In this document: positions 53,697 to 62,081 of the stretch, piece after piece
How the letters are laid out: each line of letters begins with the position of its first letter
Position numbering within the stretch: position 1 is the stretch's first letter
Origin: an uncultured Rhodospirillaceae bacterium
GTDB lineage: Bacteria; Pseudomonadota; Alphaproteobacteria; Azospirillales; Azospirillaceae
DNA: 64,000 nt
Direction: 5' to 3'
Assembly (NCBI GenBank): GCA_937927415.1
Contig: CALBDS010000057.1
Coordinates: 59,572 to 123,571 of the forward strand
Position numbers and translations under genes: made by a program
The notes under the pieces: generated by a model
Seen by the model: the letters and a program-made list of their open reading frames with translations, nothing else
Told to the model about the DNA's origin: nothing
The model's database searches: none

Positions 53697-54012
53697 CTTT
53701 GCTTCCCGCCTTCGGGCGGGCTTTATTGAAACAACACCGCAGTCGTCGCCGTCCGCGCGAGCTGGCCGGTGCTTTGCTTCCCGCCTTCGGGCGGGCTTTA
53801 TTGAAACCTTACCATTCTCCTTCACCTGCGTGACCTTATCCACGGCTTTGCTTCCCGCCTTCGGGCGGGCTTTATTGAAACGGCAACACTTACTACTGCC
53901 CCAATAATACCTCCCCAAACTTTGCTTCCCGCCTTCGGGCGGGCTTTATTGAAACTCGGGGTCGGAGAAGCTGGCCTCCAGCATCTGGAGGGCTTTGTTC
54001 CCCGCCTTCGGG
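53697..54012 (+). CRISPR. CRISPR array 2: 5 repeats, 4 spacers
   Basis: Repeats start at 53697, 53772, 53846, 53920 and 53993; the last is degenerate (CTTTGTTCCCCGCCTTCGGG, then diverging), marking the leader-distal end. Same 36-bp repeat as array 1, read left to right. Spacers are 37-39 bp. It is the shortest array, opposite in direction to array 1 across the adaptation genes. Confidence 0.96.
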
Positions 54013-54074
54013 ATGAACACTTACCCTCATCCCCCTACCCTCCCTCGACGGAGAGCCGAGGCACGTCCCCCGGT

Positions 54075-55811
54075 TCAGGAACCGGGGGATGGATCGCGCC
54101 AATCAGGACGGAAGGGTTTCCAGCGCGGTCCCTCATCCTCCCGACGGGGCGGCAGCACGATCACGCCGTGAGCCGCGGCCGTGGGATGGCTGGTTTCCGC
54201 ACCGGGTTCCGCCACGATTCCCGCCGGCCCGGACGATGGGGTCCGATCCCGTGTCCAATGACGCAGCGTGTCGGCGGCCAGCCGGCCCAGCAGGCCGGGG
54301 AAGAGGCGGTAGATGAGAAACGCGCTTTCCCCTGCCCAAGGGCTGGCCTGCCGGGCCAGCAGGGTACGCACCCGGCGGGTGGGCATGGCGATCCGCCGGG
54401 CCAGACCGTCATGCTCCCACAGGTCCAGGATCAGGGTCAGGGCCGACACCTCCTCGGTCCGCACCGACAGGGGCAGGGCTATGCAGCGGTCCGGCCCGTC
54501 GCGGAACGAATAGGACAGGAACGCCGACAAGGCGGCCAGCCGCGACCCCGACAGCCCTTCCAGCAGGTGGGCCGGATACGCCGCGGGCAGTTCGGGAACA
54601 CCGTCCAGATGGGCGCGCAGCCGTTGCAGCGGCGGCCGCTCCTTCAGCAGCGACAGAGCCAGGATCAGCGCCTCGATGACCAGCGACAAGCCCAGCGGCA
54701 CGATGTCGTCGGCGGTGAGGGCGGCGCCCGCCTGCTCCGGGCCGTTTTCCGCGGCCGGCGATGCGCCGGCACGGATCTGGCGGCGGCGCTCCTCCTCCCG
54801 CTCCGTCCGGGTCGGGAAACGGGGCGGGGACGGCACCTCCGCCAGCCAGGAACGGATTTCCCCACCCAGACGGCGGTAGGCGAGGAAGGTGGCCGCGGCC
54901 CCCTTGGCCACATCCATGTCCGGCAGGACCATGGGGGGCAGCGCCGCCGCCGACAGGGCCGCCGTCAGACGGGCCTCCAGCGCCGGGTCGGTGCATGAGA
55001 ACGTGCCGCCCGCCCCATCGGGAAAACCGCTGCGGCCCTGATCCAGACGGGTCTGGATCATCCCGCGCACGGTGGCCAGCAAGGGATCGCCGGCCAGGGC
55101 GTTGGCCCGTGCGGCCGCAGCGCGCACCTGCCGCACCGTCTCTTCCGCCCCGGCGAAGCCGGCGGGAGCCTCGGCCATGCGGGCAAAGCCGGCCAGCCCC
55201 TGCGCCACATCCCCCGTCCGCTGCCCCACGTCGGCGGCCAGCCCGGCGAACAGGGCGGCGTCGGCCTCCCGCAGCCGGCGGCGGGGGCCGTTGCCGGCCT
55301 TGGGCGCTCCGCCGCAGGTGCCGCCCTGGGCCTGCTCCACGCGGGCGCGCTCGGCGGAATGGGACGCCAGGGCATCGAGCGTGGCCTGCAAGGTGCGCAG
55401 GCGGGTGTCGGCCTGATGGGCGGCGGCCAGCGCCGCGTCGATGCCGGAACGCACGGCGTCCTCGGTCACCGCCGCCGCCCGGAACAGCGTCCACCAGAAG
55501 GCGAAGGCCAGCGAGGTGGTGACCAGGGCCGCCATCAGATACCCCCCCAGCCACACCAGCCGCCGCCCTGGTCCGGGGGCCGATGCCACCCGGTCCGCGG
55601 TCACCACCAGCGCCATGGACAGGCCGAAGGTGACGCCCGCCGGGATCAGCAGGGCACCCGCCGTATCGGCTTCCGCCCCACCCCCCATCATCCGCCGCAA
55701 CCCGTCGAAGGTGCTCCAGGCGGTGACGGCGGTCAGCAGCGCCAGCGCGGCGTTCAACAGTGCGGCGCGCCCGAACGGCGGGCGGAAAAGCGGCGAAGAC
55801 GCTCCGGTCAT
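54075..55811 (-). CDS. Unknown four-helix membrane protein with extracytoplasmic domain
   Basis: 578 residues, not recognised. Three N-terminal membrane helices (about 15-32, 50-75, 83-110) are followed by a long Ala/Arg-rich helical, coiled-coil-like region (about 112-160) and a region with two cysteines (GGTCGG; FSCTD). A fourth helix, VPLGLSLVIEALILALSLL, comes near 370-390, then a 190-residue soluble C-terminus. The layout suggests a sensor or scaffold spanning the membrane. Third gene of the operon, overlapping the penicillin-binding protein gene by 4 bases, so the two probably work together. It resembles coiled-coil membrane families such as DUF4407 only in outline. Confidence 0.65.
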   Translation of the reverse strand: MTGASSPLFRPPFGRAALLNAALALLTAVTAWSTFDGLRRMMGGGAEADTAGALLIPAGVTFGLSMALVVTADRVASAPGPGRRLVWLGGYLMAALVTTSLAFAFWWTLFRAAAVTEDAVRSGIDAALAAAHQADTRLRTLQATLDALASHSAERARVEQAQGGTCGGAPKAGNGPRRRLREADAALFAGLAADVGQRTGDVAQGLAGFARMAEAPAGFAGAEETVRQVRAAAARANALAGDPLLATVRGMIQTRLDQGRSGFPDGAGGTFSCTDPALEARLTAALSAAALPPMVLPDMDVAKGAAATFLAYRRLGGEIRSWLAEVPSPPRFPTRTEREEERRRQIRAGASPAAENGPEQAGAALTADDIVPLGLSLVIEALILALSLLKERPPLQRLRAHLDGVPELPAAYPAHLLEGLSGSRLAALSAFLSYSFRDGPDRCIALPLSVRTEEVSALTLILDLWEHDGLARRIAMPTRRVRTLLARQASPWAGESAFLIYRLFPGLLGRLAADTLRHWTRDRTPSSGPAGIVAEPGAETSHPTAAAHGVIVLPPRREDEGPRWKPFRPDWRDPSPGS

Positions 55812-58090
55812 CGGTCGAGATCCTCCAGCAGAATGCGGATCAACGGGACAAGGTCGCGGCCATGGACCGCGGGGCCGAGGGCCTGGGCCGGGTCCGGCGA
55901 GCCGATCACCACGGCATAGGCGTAAAGACGCCCCCGGATCGTCACGCCCCCCACCGCCAGGGCATCGCGGGTGCCGCCGGACGGCGTGCCGGTGGTGCCG
56001 GTCTTGGCCAGATGCAGGCTCACCCGCGGATGGGCGGCAGGGTGCCAGCCGGCCAGAGCCGACAAGGTGCCGCCCGGCAGCAGCGGCGCCCCCAGCACGT
56101 CGGCCAGGAAACGCCGCGCCCGCGGCGGAAACGGGGCGCCGGGGGACGGAAACGGCCCGGTTGCCTCTCCGCCGGCCCCGGTCCCAGCATGGCCGGCCTG
56201 GGCGTCAGCGTCCGCCGACGCAACCTTGCTGCCATGCTCCAACAGCGACGGCAGGGGCACACGCGGGCTGTGCCCCGCCGTCCCCGCCGCCAGCGACAGG
56301 GCAAGGCGCTGCGCCGTCCGCGGCGCCCCGGCGGCCAGCCCGAAACCCAGGGCGGTCCGCGGCGACAGGCCGGGTGGAACCGCCAGCCCGTACCACCGCG
56401 CCAGCCCATCCAGCGGCTCTTCGGGCACACGGGCCAGCCGCCACAGCACAGGCAGGTTGAGCGACCGGGCAAAGACGGTGCGGGCGCTGATCCAGGCGCC
56501 GGCCCCGGAACAGCGGTCCACCCCCCGGTTCCGCCCGCGGTCGGGCACCCCTTCCCGCCGTTGGTTGCAATACGGCCGGCCGCCGGTATCGGTGTCCGCC
56601 ACCGCCAGGGCCGCCACCATCTTGACCACCGATCCCAGAGCGCGGCTTTCCCGTTCCGGGTGATAGCGCCCGTCGCCGTCGCGGGCCGACGGGCTGCCGC
56701 CGTAGAACGGCACCGCACCCTGCTCGAAAAACCGCACCATGCGCCCCTGGGCATCAGTAACGGCGACGGTGATTTGCGCCTGCGCCAGCGGTTGGGACAG
56801 GCGGGGGCCGAGGGTCCGCTCCAGCCCCGGCAGGGCCGCCGCGATCCGCCGATGGAAACGGGCGTTGACGGCGGCGTCCAGCGTCAGATGCAGGGTGGGG
56901 ACATGCTCCCGCCAGCGGAACCCGTGGCGGTCCTTCACCTCGTTCAAGGCGGACCCCAGAGCCGGGCCGGCAAAGACGGCGGCGCGGCGGAACGGGTTGG
57001 CGGCGATGCGGAACCGGGCCGCCGCATCCGCCGGCAGCAGCGCCGCCAGATCCGGGTCCAGGTGCGGCCGTGGCACAGGCAGCGCCCGAACCGCCGCCGC
57101 GGTCTCCCCGCCATACCCGGCGGCTCCCCCTTCGGTGAAGCAGCGCGCGGCCCGTGCCGTCAGCCGGCGCCACCGGGCGTCCCGCACCGCTTCAGCCGCC
57201 CCATCACCATCGGGCGCCAGCAGGATGGGACGGAAAAAGGCGGCGGCCAGCACCGCCTGATGCTCCGCCGGCAGCCTGTCGGCGGGCAGGCCGAACAGAA
57301 CGCGGGCGGCGGTTTCGATCCCGTACAGCCCCACCCCCATCGCCGACCCGCTTGTTCCCTGCACCAGCGGGACATGCCGGGCCAGCCAGCCGGCCATGCT
57401 GTCCGGTCCGGTGCCGGCGGCGGGCAGCATCCGCGTCAACACCGCCGCCGCCGTCATCTCGTACGATTTGCGGTGCAGGCGTTGGAACACGGTGCGGTCG
57501 GCCCCCGGATCGCGGTGATCCAGGGCACGGGCCAGTTGCATCGGCAGGGTGCTGCCGCCCCGCCGCCCCAGCAACGCCGCCGCCACCCCCAGCGGGTCCA
57601 CCCCGTTGGGCGCCAGCCATGACCCGAAACGGCGGTCCTCCAGGTGAATCAGGCAGGCCAGAAACACCGGCGGAACATGGCGCGGGGCCAGGGTCTTGTG
57701 ATCTTCGGACGGAACCGGGCCGGTGCTGATGTCGCCCAGGGAATCCCGGTTGCCGGGCACGATCCCCAAAAACCGCCCCCGGGTATCGAACACCGCCGTA
57801 CCGGCGGCGCGGGCGTCGGCATAGGCCAGATCGGCGGACAGGAACGGAAACGCCAGCCACCCCACCGCCCACGCCAACGGCCCCGCCACCAGCAGCGGCG
57901 CCGCCGTCGCCACCACCAACCCGCCCCCGATCCAGCCGGCCCGGCCGGGCCGTATCCGCAGGGCGGCCAGCCGTCTGCCAAGCCGTCCACCCGTTTCCAG
58001 CCCGGCGGCCAGAAGCCCCGCCCCCCACCGGACCGCCGCATCCGCCATGCCGGCAGCCAGCCGGCCCACGACACGCCCGCACATGCCCAC
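55808..58090 (-). CDS. Class A penicillin-binding protein (transglycosylase-transpeptidase)
   Basis: 760 residues. A membrane helix (about 55-85) is followed by a GT51 transglycosylase with the catalytic Glu in LEDRRF (E151), RGGSTLPMQL (178-185) and GIETAARVLFG (258-268). The transpeptidase has SVVK (S487-K490), SLN (543-545) and KTGT (696-699). All catalytic motifs are intact, so it should polymerise and cross-link peptidoglycan, although the sequence is divergent from housekeeping PBP1 proteins. It sits between two CRISPR arrays in a three-gene operon, which is unusual. Starts 3 bases after the small membrane protein. Confidence 0.85.
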   Translation of the reverse strand: MGMCGRVVGRLAAGMADAAVRWGAGLLAAGLETGGRLGRRLAALRIRPGRAGWIGGGLVVATAAPLLVAGPLAWAVGWLAFPFLSADLAYADARAAGTAVFDTRGRFLGIVPGNRDSLGDISTGPVPSEDHKTLAPRHVPPVFLACLIHLEDRRFGSWLAPNGVDPLGVAAALLGRRGGSTLPMQLARALDHRDPGADRTVFQRLHRKSYEMTAAAVLTRMLPAAGTGPDSMAGWLARHVPLVQGTSGSAMGVGLYGIETAARVLFGLPADRLPAEHQAVLAAAFFRPILLAPDGDGAAEAVRDARWRRLTARAARCFTEGGAAGYGGETAAAVRALPVPRPHLDPDLAALLPADAAARFRIAANPFRRAAVFAGPALGSALNEVKDRHGFRWREHVPTLHLTLDAAVNARFHRRIAAALPGLERTLGPRLSQPLAQAQITVAVTDAQGRMVRFFEQGAVPFYGGSPSARDGDGRYHPERESRALGSVVKMVAALAVADTDTGGRPYCNQRREGVPDRGRNRGVDRCSGAGAWISARTVFARSLNLPVLWRLARVPEEPLDGLARWYGLAVPPGLSPRTALGFGLAAGAPRTAQRLALSLAAGTAGHSPRVPLPSLLEHGSKVASADADAQAGHAGTGAGGEATGPFPSPGAPFPPRARRFLADVLGAPLLPGGTLSALAGWHPAAHPRVSLHLAKTGTTGTPSGGTRDALAVGGVTIRGRLYAYAVVIGSPDPAQALGPAVHGRDLVPLIRILLEDLDR

Positions 58091-58093
58091 CCC

Positions 58094-58390
58094 CTACCGG
58101 CCGGCGGAGGCGGCCCGGCGCCGCAGCACCGCCCCGGCCCCCAACAGCCCCGCCGCCACCCCGGCGATCAGGGTGCGGTGTTCCAGCATCTGGCCCAGCA
58201 TCTGCCGGCCCAGATGCAGCAGCCCCGCCAGCCCGTCGTCCCCCAGCACCAGCAGCAGCCACCCGGCGGCCAGCACCGCCACCACCTCGCGCACCGGACG
58301 CACCGCCGACAGCGCGGCGGCCAAGAGACAGCCCATCACCGCACCAATGGCGAACACGGTGCCGTTGCCGGCAAAATCCATGTTGTCCAT
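58094..58390 (-). CDS. Small three-helix membrane protein
   Basis: 98 residues with three hydrophobic stretches: GTVFAIGAVMGCLLAAALSA, VVAVLAAGWLLLVLG and LIAGVAAGLLGAGAVL, ending RRRAASAGR. AAGGAGGG lies 6 bases before the ATG, the strongest translation signal of the operon. First gene of the set with the penicillin-binding protein and the larger membrane protein. No family recognised; phage-holin-like in size and topology, but without other support. Confidence 0.65.
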   Translation of the reverse strand: MDNMDFAGNGTVFAIGAVMGCLLAAALSAVRPVREVVAVLAAGWLLLVLGDDGLAGLLHLGRQMLGQMLEHRTLIAGVAAGLLGAGAVLRRRAASAGR

Positions 58391-58486
58391 GACACCCTCC
58401 TTCTTGCGTCGATGCGAAGGAGGCTGCCACCCTTCCCCCGCCCAGCGTCAGGAAGGCAACATTGCCGCGATGGCGCGCAGAACCTG

Positions 58487-58648
58487 GACAAATGTCGCGT
58501 GCAAATTATAAAGGCTTGTCCAGCCAAGGTTTTTCACGGTATCCTCGGTTTCCGAAGGGTGATAACGCCAACTCGCCCTGTGGATAAGTATCCTCGCGTG
58601 AAAGTTGCTGGTTTTTATATGGTTTTTCAAAGGGTTGGCCGATGGTCC
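58487..58648 (+). promoter_or_regulatory. Leader of array 3
   Basis: Shares CGCGTGCAAAT and ATAAAGGCTTGTC with the array 4 leader, and CGCCCTGTGGATAAGT plus CTCGCGTGAAAGTTG with all leaders. TGTGGATAA is at 58579-58587, 61 bp before the first repeat. It also lies directly upstream of the minus-strand small membrane protein gene, so that operon's promoter may overlap it. Confidence 0.82.
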
Positions 58649-59479
58649 CTTTGCTTCCCGCCTTCGGGCGGGCTTCATTGAAACTTTGTTGTAATCAGGG
58701 ATAAATATCACATTTCGAAACCTTTGCTTCCCGCCTTCGGGCGGGCTTCATTGAAACTCTGCTGTCCCATATTCAATTGTCAGGGGTGTTCCGGGCTTTG
58801 CTTCCCGCCTTCGGGCGGGCTTCATTGAAACAACCTCTCCAGCCAAGTCTGCCGTTCAAGGACGTGACAGCTTTGCTTCCCGCCTTCGGGCGGGCTTCAT
58901 TGAAACATTTTATTGTGACGGCCCTGATGGCCGACAACAACACCTTTGCTTCCCGCCTTCGGGCGGGCTTCATTGAAACGGAGCTTTTTCGCACAAGGCG
59001 AAAGCTCTCGCCCAGATCTTTGCTTCCCGCCTTCGGGCGGGCTTCATTGAAACGTGCCGGTCTGCACCTTGGCGCTGACCTTCTGCACACCGCTTTGCTT
59101 CCCGCCTTCGGGCGGGCTTCATTGAAACAACCTTTTGCCGAGCTTTGTGCTTTGCCTTTTGTCTTCTTTGCTTCCCGCCTTCGGGCGGGCTTCATTGAAA
59201 CCTTGTGCATGGCAGTCATATAATGATGAGGATGTAGGCCTTTGCTTCCCGCCTTCGGGCGGGCTTCATTGAAACACGCCTTTTCTCTTGATTCATCTTA
59301 CATTTTTCGCTTCTTTGCTTCCCGCCTTCGGGCGGGCTTCATTGAAACGAAACCAGCTGTGAAATTGAGTACAAGTTTATTCCAGCTTTGCTTCCCGCCT
59401 TCGGGCGGGCTTCACTGAAACAAGCCGATGATGATGAAAGCTGTCTGTGCGAGGGACGGCTTCGCTTCCCGCCCTCGGC
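58649..59479 (+). CRISPR. CRISPR array 3: 12 repeats, 11 spacers, variant repeat
   Basis: Repeats start at 58649, 58722, 58796, 58871, 58944, 59018, 59093, 59166, 59240, 59313, 59386 and 59460. Every repeat has C instead of T at position 28 (GGGCTTCATTGAAAC). The eleventh also reads ACTGAAAC, and the twelfth is a degenerate end repeat. Spacers are 37-39 bp. Transcribed left to right. Confidence 0.97.
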
Positions 59480-59632
59480 CTCAGGATTGAGTCTCTGCCG
59501 AGCGTTCAGCGCCTGACGATGCTATCCCCGCCACACAGGCATGAGTTGATTCCTCATTGGCCAGGCCTCCCCTTTTTCCCTATGCTCCAGCACCGGCCAG
59601 CCTGTGGCGCGTGACGGGGGAAGACATCGCGG

Positions 59633-60961
59633 ATGAGTGAGACCCACACCCTGTTCAGCCTGTTGGGTGCTCCTCCACGGGGCGAGGGGTACCGGAGCGT
59701 GCGGTACCGTTTCCCCGATGCGGTGCGGGAAAGCACGTTCTTCGCCTTTGCCCTGCTGGATCATCTCAGGGCGCATGGGGAGGGGGACGCCCCCGGACGG
59801 CTGGTGGTTCTGGGAACCACGGGCAGCCACTGGGGTCTGTTGGCCGGACACGCGGCGGCGGCCGTTTCCCCCGATCTGGCTGGGCCGTTGCGGGCCGAGG
59901 AAGCGAGGCTGGGCGAGGATGCCCGGCATGACCGGGTGGACCAGGGCCGGCTCGACCGGCTGGCCGGGGCGCTGGAAGCGGCGCTGGGGATGGTGTGCCG
60001 GCTGCGGCTGATTCCCTATGCTCTGGCTCCGGACGAGCAGACCGCCGTGCTCCACCGCATCGGAGCGGAGGTCGAGCCGGGCAGCCGCGTCAGTTTCGAC
60101 GTCACCCACGGCCTGCGCCATCTGCCGATGCTGGGGCTGATGAGCGCGCTTTACGTATCGCGGGTGCGGCGCGCGCGGGTGGAAGGGGTGTGGTACGGCG
60201 CCGCCAACCGCATCATCGGCGGGACCGCGGCGGTGACGCGGCTCGACGGGCTGCTGCGGCTGGCGGAATGGACGGCAGCCCTGCACAGCTTCGAACGCGA
60301 CGGCGACGTGCGGGCCTTTGTCGATCCGTTGCGGACGGACGGTGCCGACCCGGCGATGCTGGACGCCCTGGACCGCTGCGGCCATTTCGAACGGCTGCAT
60401 CGGCTGGATCTGGCCCGGACCGACGCCATCCGGGCGCTGGACCGGCTGGACCGGAACCCGCCACCGGGCATCGGCGCCCTGTTCGAGGATGTGGTGCGCG
60501 ATGAGTTGCTGTGGGTGGAGGCGGGGACCGACCATCGCCCCCGCCAGCGCGCCCTGGCCTTCGCCCATCTGGACCGTGGCGACAGCCTGCGCGCCACGCT
60601 TCTGGGGTATGAGGCGTTCATCTCGGATTTGGTGGCCGAACAGCACCCGGCGGCCGACGATGTGCCCGGCCTGATGGACCACGGAACGCGCGAACGGGTG
60701 AAGGAGCGTTTCGACCATCCCCCCGGCGGCACGGCGCGCGATCCCCGTTGGCCGGCCTTTGCCGAATTGCGGATGTTGCGCAACAGTCTGGCCCACACCT
60801 CCGATCCCCTGCCGGGGCGGGAGGCGGACTTCCGCATCTGGCACACGCGGATGAAACAGGCGCTGGCCTCACCGGCGGCGATGGCGGCCCATCTGCGCCG
60901 CCTGTTCGCCACCCTGTTTCCCGGTCACGGCGCCGGCAACGCGCCCGCTCCATCGAAATAG
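59633..60961 (+). CDS. CARF-HEPN ribonuclease, Csx1/Csx2 (TIGR02221) type
   Basis: 442 residues. N-terminal CARF domain: LFSLLGAPPRGEGY, RLVVLGTTGSHWGLL, and the family signature DVTHGLRHLPMLGLMSALYV at 156-175, ending VEGVWYGA. C-terminal HEPN domain with catalytic R383-N-S-L-A-H388 (MLRNSLAHT). On binding cyclic oligoadenylate from Cas10, such proteins degrade RNA non-specifically. GGGGGAAG precedes the ATG. Placed between arrays 3 and 4 on the plus strand, and the likely main effector of the signalling arm. Confidence 0.88.
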   Translation: MSETHTLFSLLGAPPRGEGYRSVRYRFPDAVRESTFFAFALLDHLRAHGEGDAPGRLVVLGTTGSHWGLLAGHAAAAVSPDLAGPLRAEEARLGEDARHDRVDQGRLDRLAGALEAALGMVCRLRLIPYALAPDEQTAVLHRIGAEVEPGSRVSFDVTHGLRHLPMLGLMSALYVSRVRRARVEGVWYGAANRIIGGTAAVTRLDGLLRLAEWTAALHSFERDGDVRAFVDPLRTDGADPAMLDALDRCGHFERLHRLDLARTDAIRALDRLDRNPPPGIGALFEDVVRDELLWVEAGTDHRPRQRALAFAHLDRGDSLRATLLGYEAFISDLVAEQHPAADDVPGLMDHGTRERVKERFDHPPGGTARDPRWPAFAELRMLRNSLAHTSDPLPGREADFRIWHTRMKQALASPAAMAAHLRRLFATLFPGHGAGNAPAPSK

Positions 60962-61098
60962 AACGGGTCACCGGGATGAGGGCGCAGGTGCCCCGCGGAC
61001 GGCGGCGAGGCGGGACGCCGGCGGTCCCGGCGGTCCTCGCCGGTGCCGGCGGTGGTATCGGGGGCGGGGGTGGTGGTGGTGGTATCGGTGTGGTCCAT
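60925..61098 (-). CDS. Possible small Thr/Pro-rich ORF
   Basis: 57 codons on the minus strand, starting MDHTDTTTTTPAPDTTAG and ending DPFYFDGAGALPAP, with GGAG 7 bases before the ATG. It overlaps the end of the CARF-HEPN gene tail to tail by 37 bases. Low complexity, no recognisable family; could equally be a chance frame in GC-rich DNA. The rest of the gap to array 4 is leader sequence. Confidence 0.25.
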   Translation of the reverse strand: MDHTDTTTTTPAPDTTAGTGEDRRDRRRPASPPSAGHLRPHPGDPFYFDGAGALPAP

Positions 61099-61199
61099 GG
61101 CGGTTCTCCGTCGTGGGGTTGGTAACGGAACCAGAGAAGCGCAGCCACGGCCAAGCCGCACCCAACGCAACCTTGCCGGCCTTTTCCAGGTGCAGAACA

Positions 61200-61363
61200 G
61201 CGGTGGATATCGCGTGCAAATCATAAAGGCTTGTCGGGGAACAGTTTTCTGCGTTAGCATCGGCTCCGGACGGCAAAAGCTGGCAACGCGCCCTGTGGAT
61301 AAGTATTCTCGCGTGAAAGTTGCTGGTTTTTGTGCGTGTTTTCAGTGTCTTAGCAACCAGTCC
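61200..61363 (+). promoter_or_regulatory. Leader of array 4
   Basis: Close relative of the array 3 leader (ATCGCGTGCAAATCATAAAG, then CGCCCTGTGGATAAGT and CTCGCGTGAAAGTTGCTGG). TGTGGATAA is at 61294-61302, again exactly 61 bp from the first repeat. Confidence 0.82.
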
Positions 61364-61972
61364 CTTTGCTTCCCGCCTTCGGGCGGGCTTTATTGAAACG
61401 GACCCATCGGGGTCCCAATACCCTGATGGATTTTCGCCTTTGCTTCCCGCCTTCGGGCGGGCTTTATTGAAACGGGGGGTTCTCCCAGACCTGCTTCATG
61501 TTGGGCATCCTTTGCTTCCCGCCTTCGGGCGGGCTTTATTGAAACCCACTGTTTATCTATGTTCCTCTTACGGAAATCAGCTTCTTTGCTTCCCGCCTTC
61601 GGGCGGGCTTTATTGAAACCAGACGATCTTTGTGCTGCTGGTCGAAGTCCGCAGCAACTTTGCTTCCCGCCTTCGGGCGGGCTTTATTGAAACCTCCAAC
61701 AGCTCTATTCATCTATGCTGCTTTGCCCGGTTCTTTGCTTCCCGCCTTCGGGCGGGCTTTATTGAAACAAACCGAAACTCCATTCTGAGATTCAATATGC
61801 TGAAGACTTTGCTTCCCGCCTTCGGGCGGGCTTTATTGAAACGGTCCGGCCAACACGCGGCCATGCTCGGCCTGCTCGGCCACTTTGCTTCCCGCCTTCA
61901 GGCGGGCTTTATTGAAACTCCCCTGCCACGGCGCAGAAGCGATAGTATTCGTTGTCTTTGCTTCCCACCCTT
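61364..61972 (+). CRISPR. CRISPR array 4: 9 repeats, 8 spacers
   Basis: Repeats start at 61364, 61438, 61510, 61584, 61658, 61733, 61807, 61883 and 61956. The repeat form is that of arrays 1 and 2 (T at position 28). The eighth has TTCAGG in place of TTCGGG in the hairpin loop and the ninth is a truncated, degenerate end repeat. Spacers are 36-40 bp. Transcribed left to right. Confidence 0.97.
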
Positions 61973-62081
61973 CCGGTTATCCGGCTGCGCTGGGTAAGGT
62001 TGCCGGGCTTTCTCCAGCGAAGGAGATCGGCAACCATCGCGGCTCCGGCCCGATGGGTGGGCCTGTGAGCGGAGGTGGTGA

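Noticed and set aside
58094..58390. Phage holin as the function of the small membrane protein
   Set aside because: Only size and helix count fit; no lysin or phage genes are nearby, so left as unknown.
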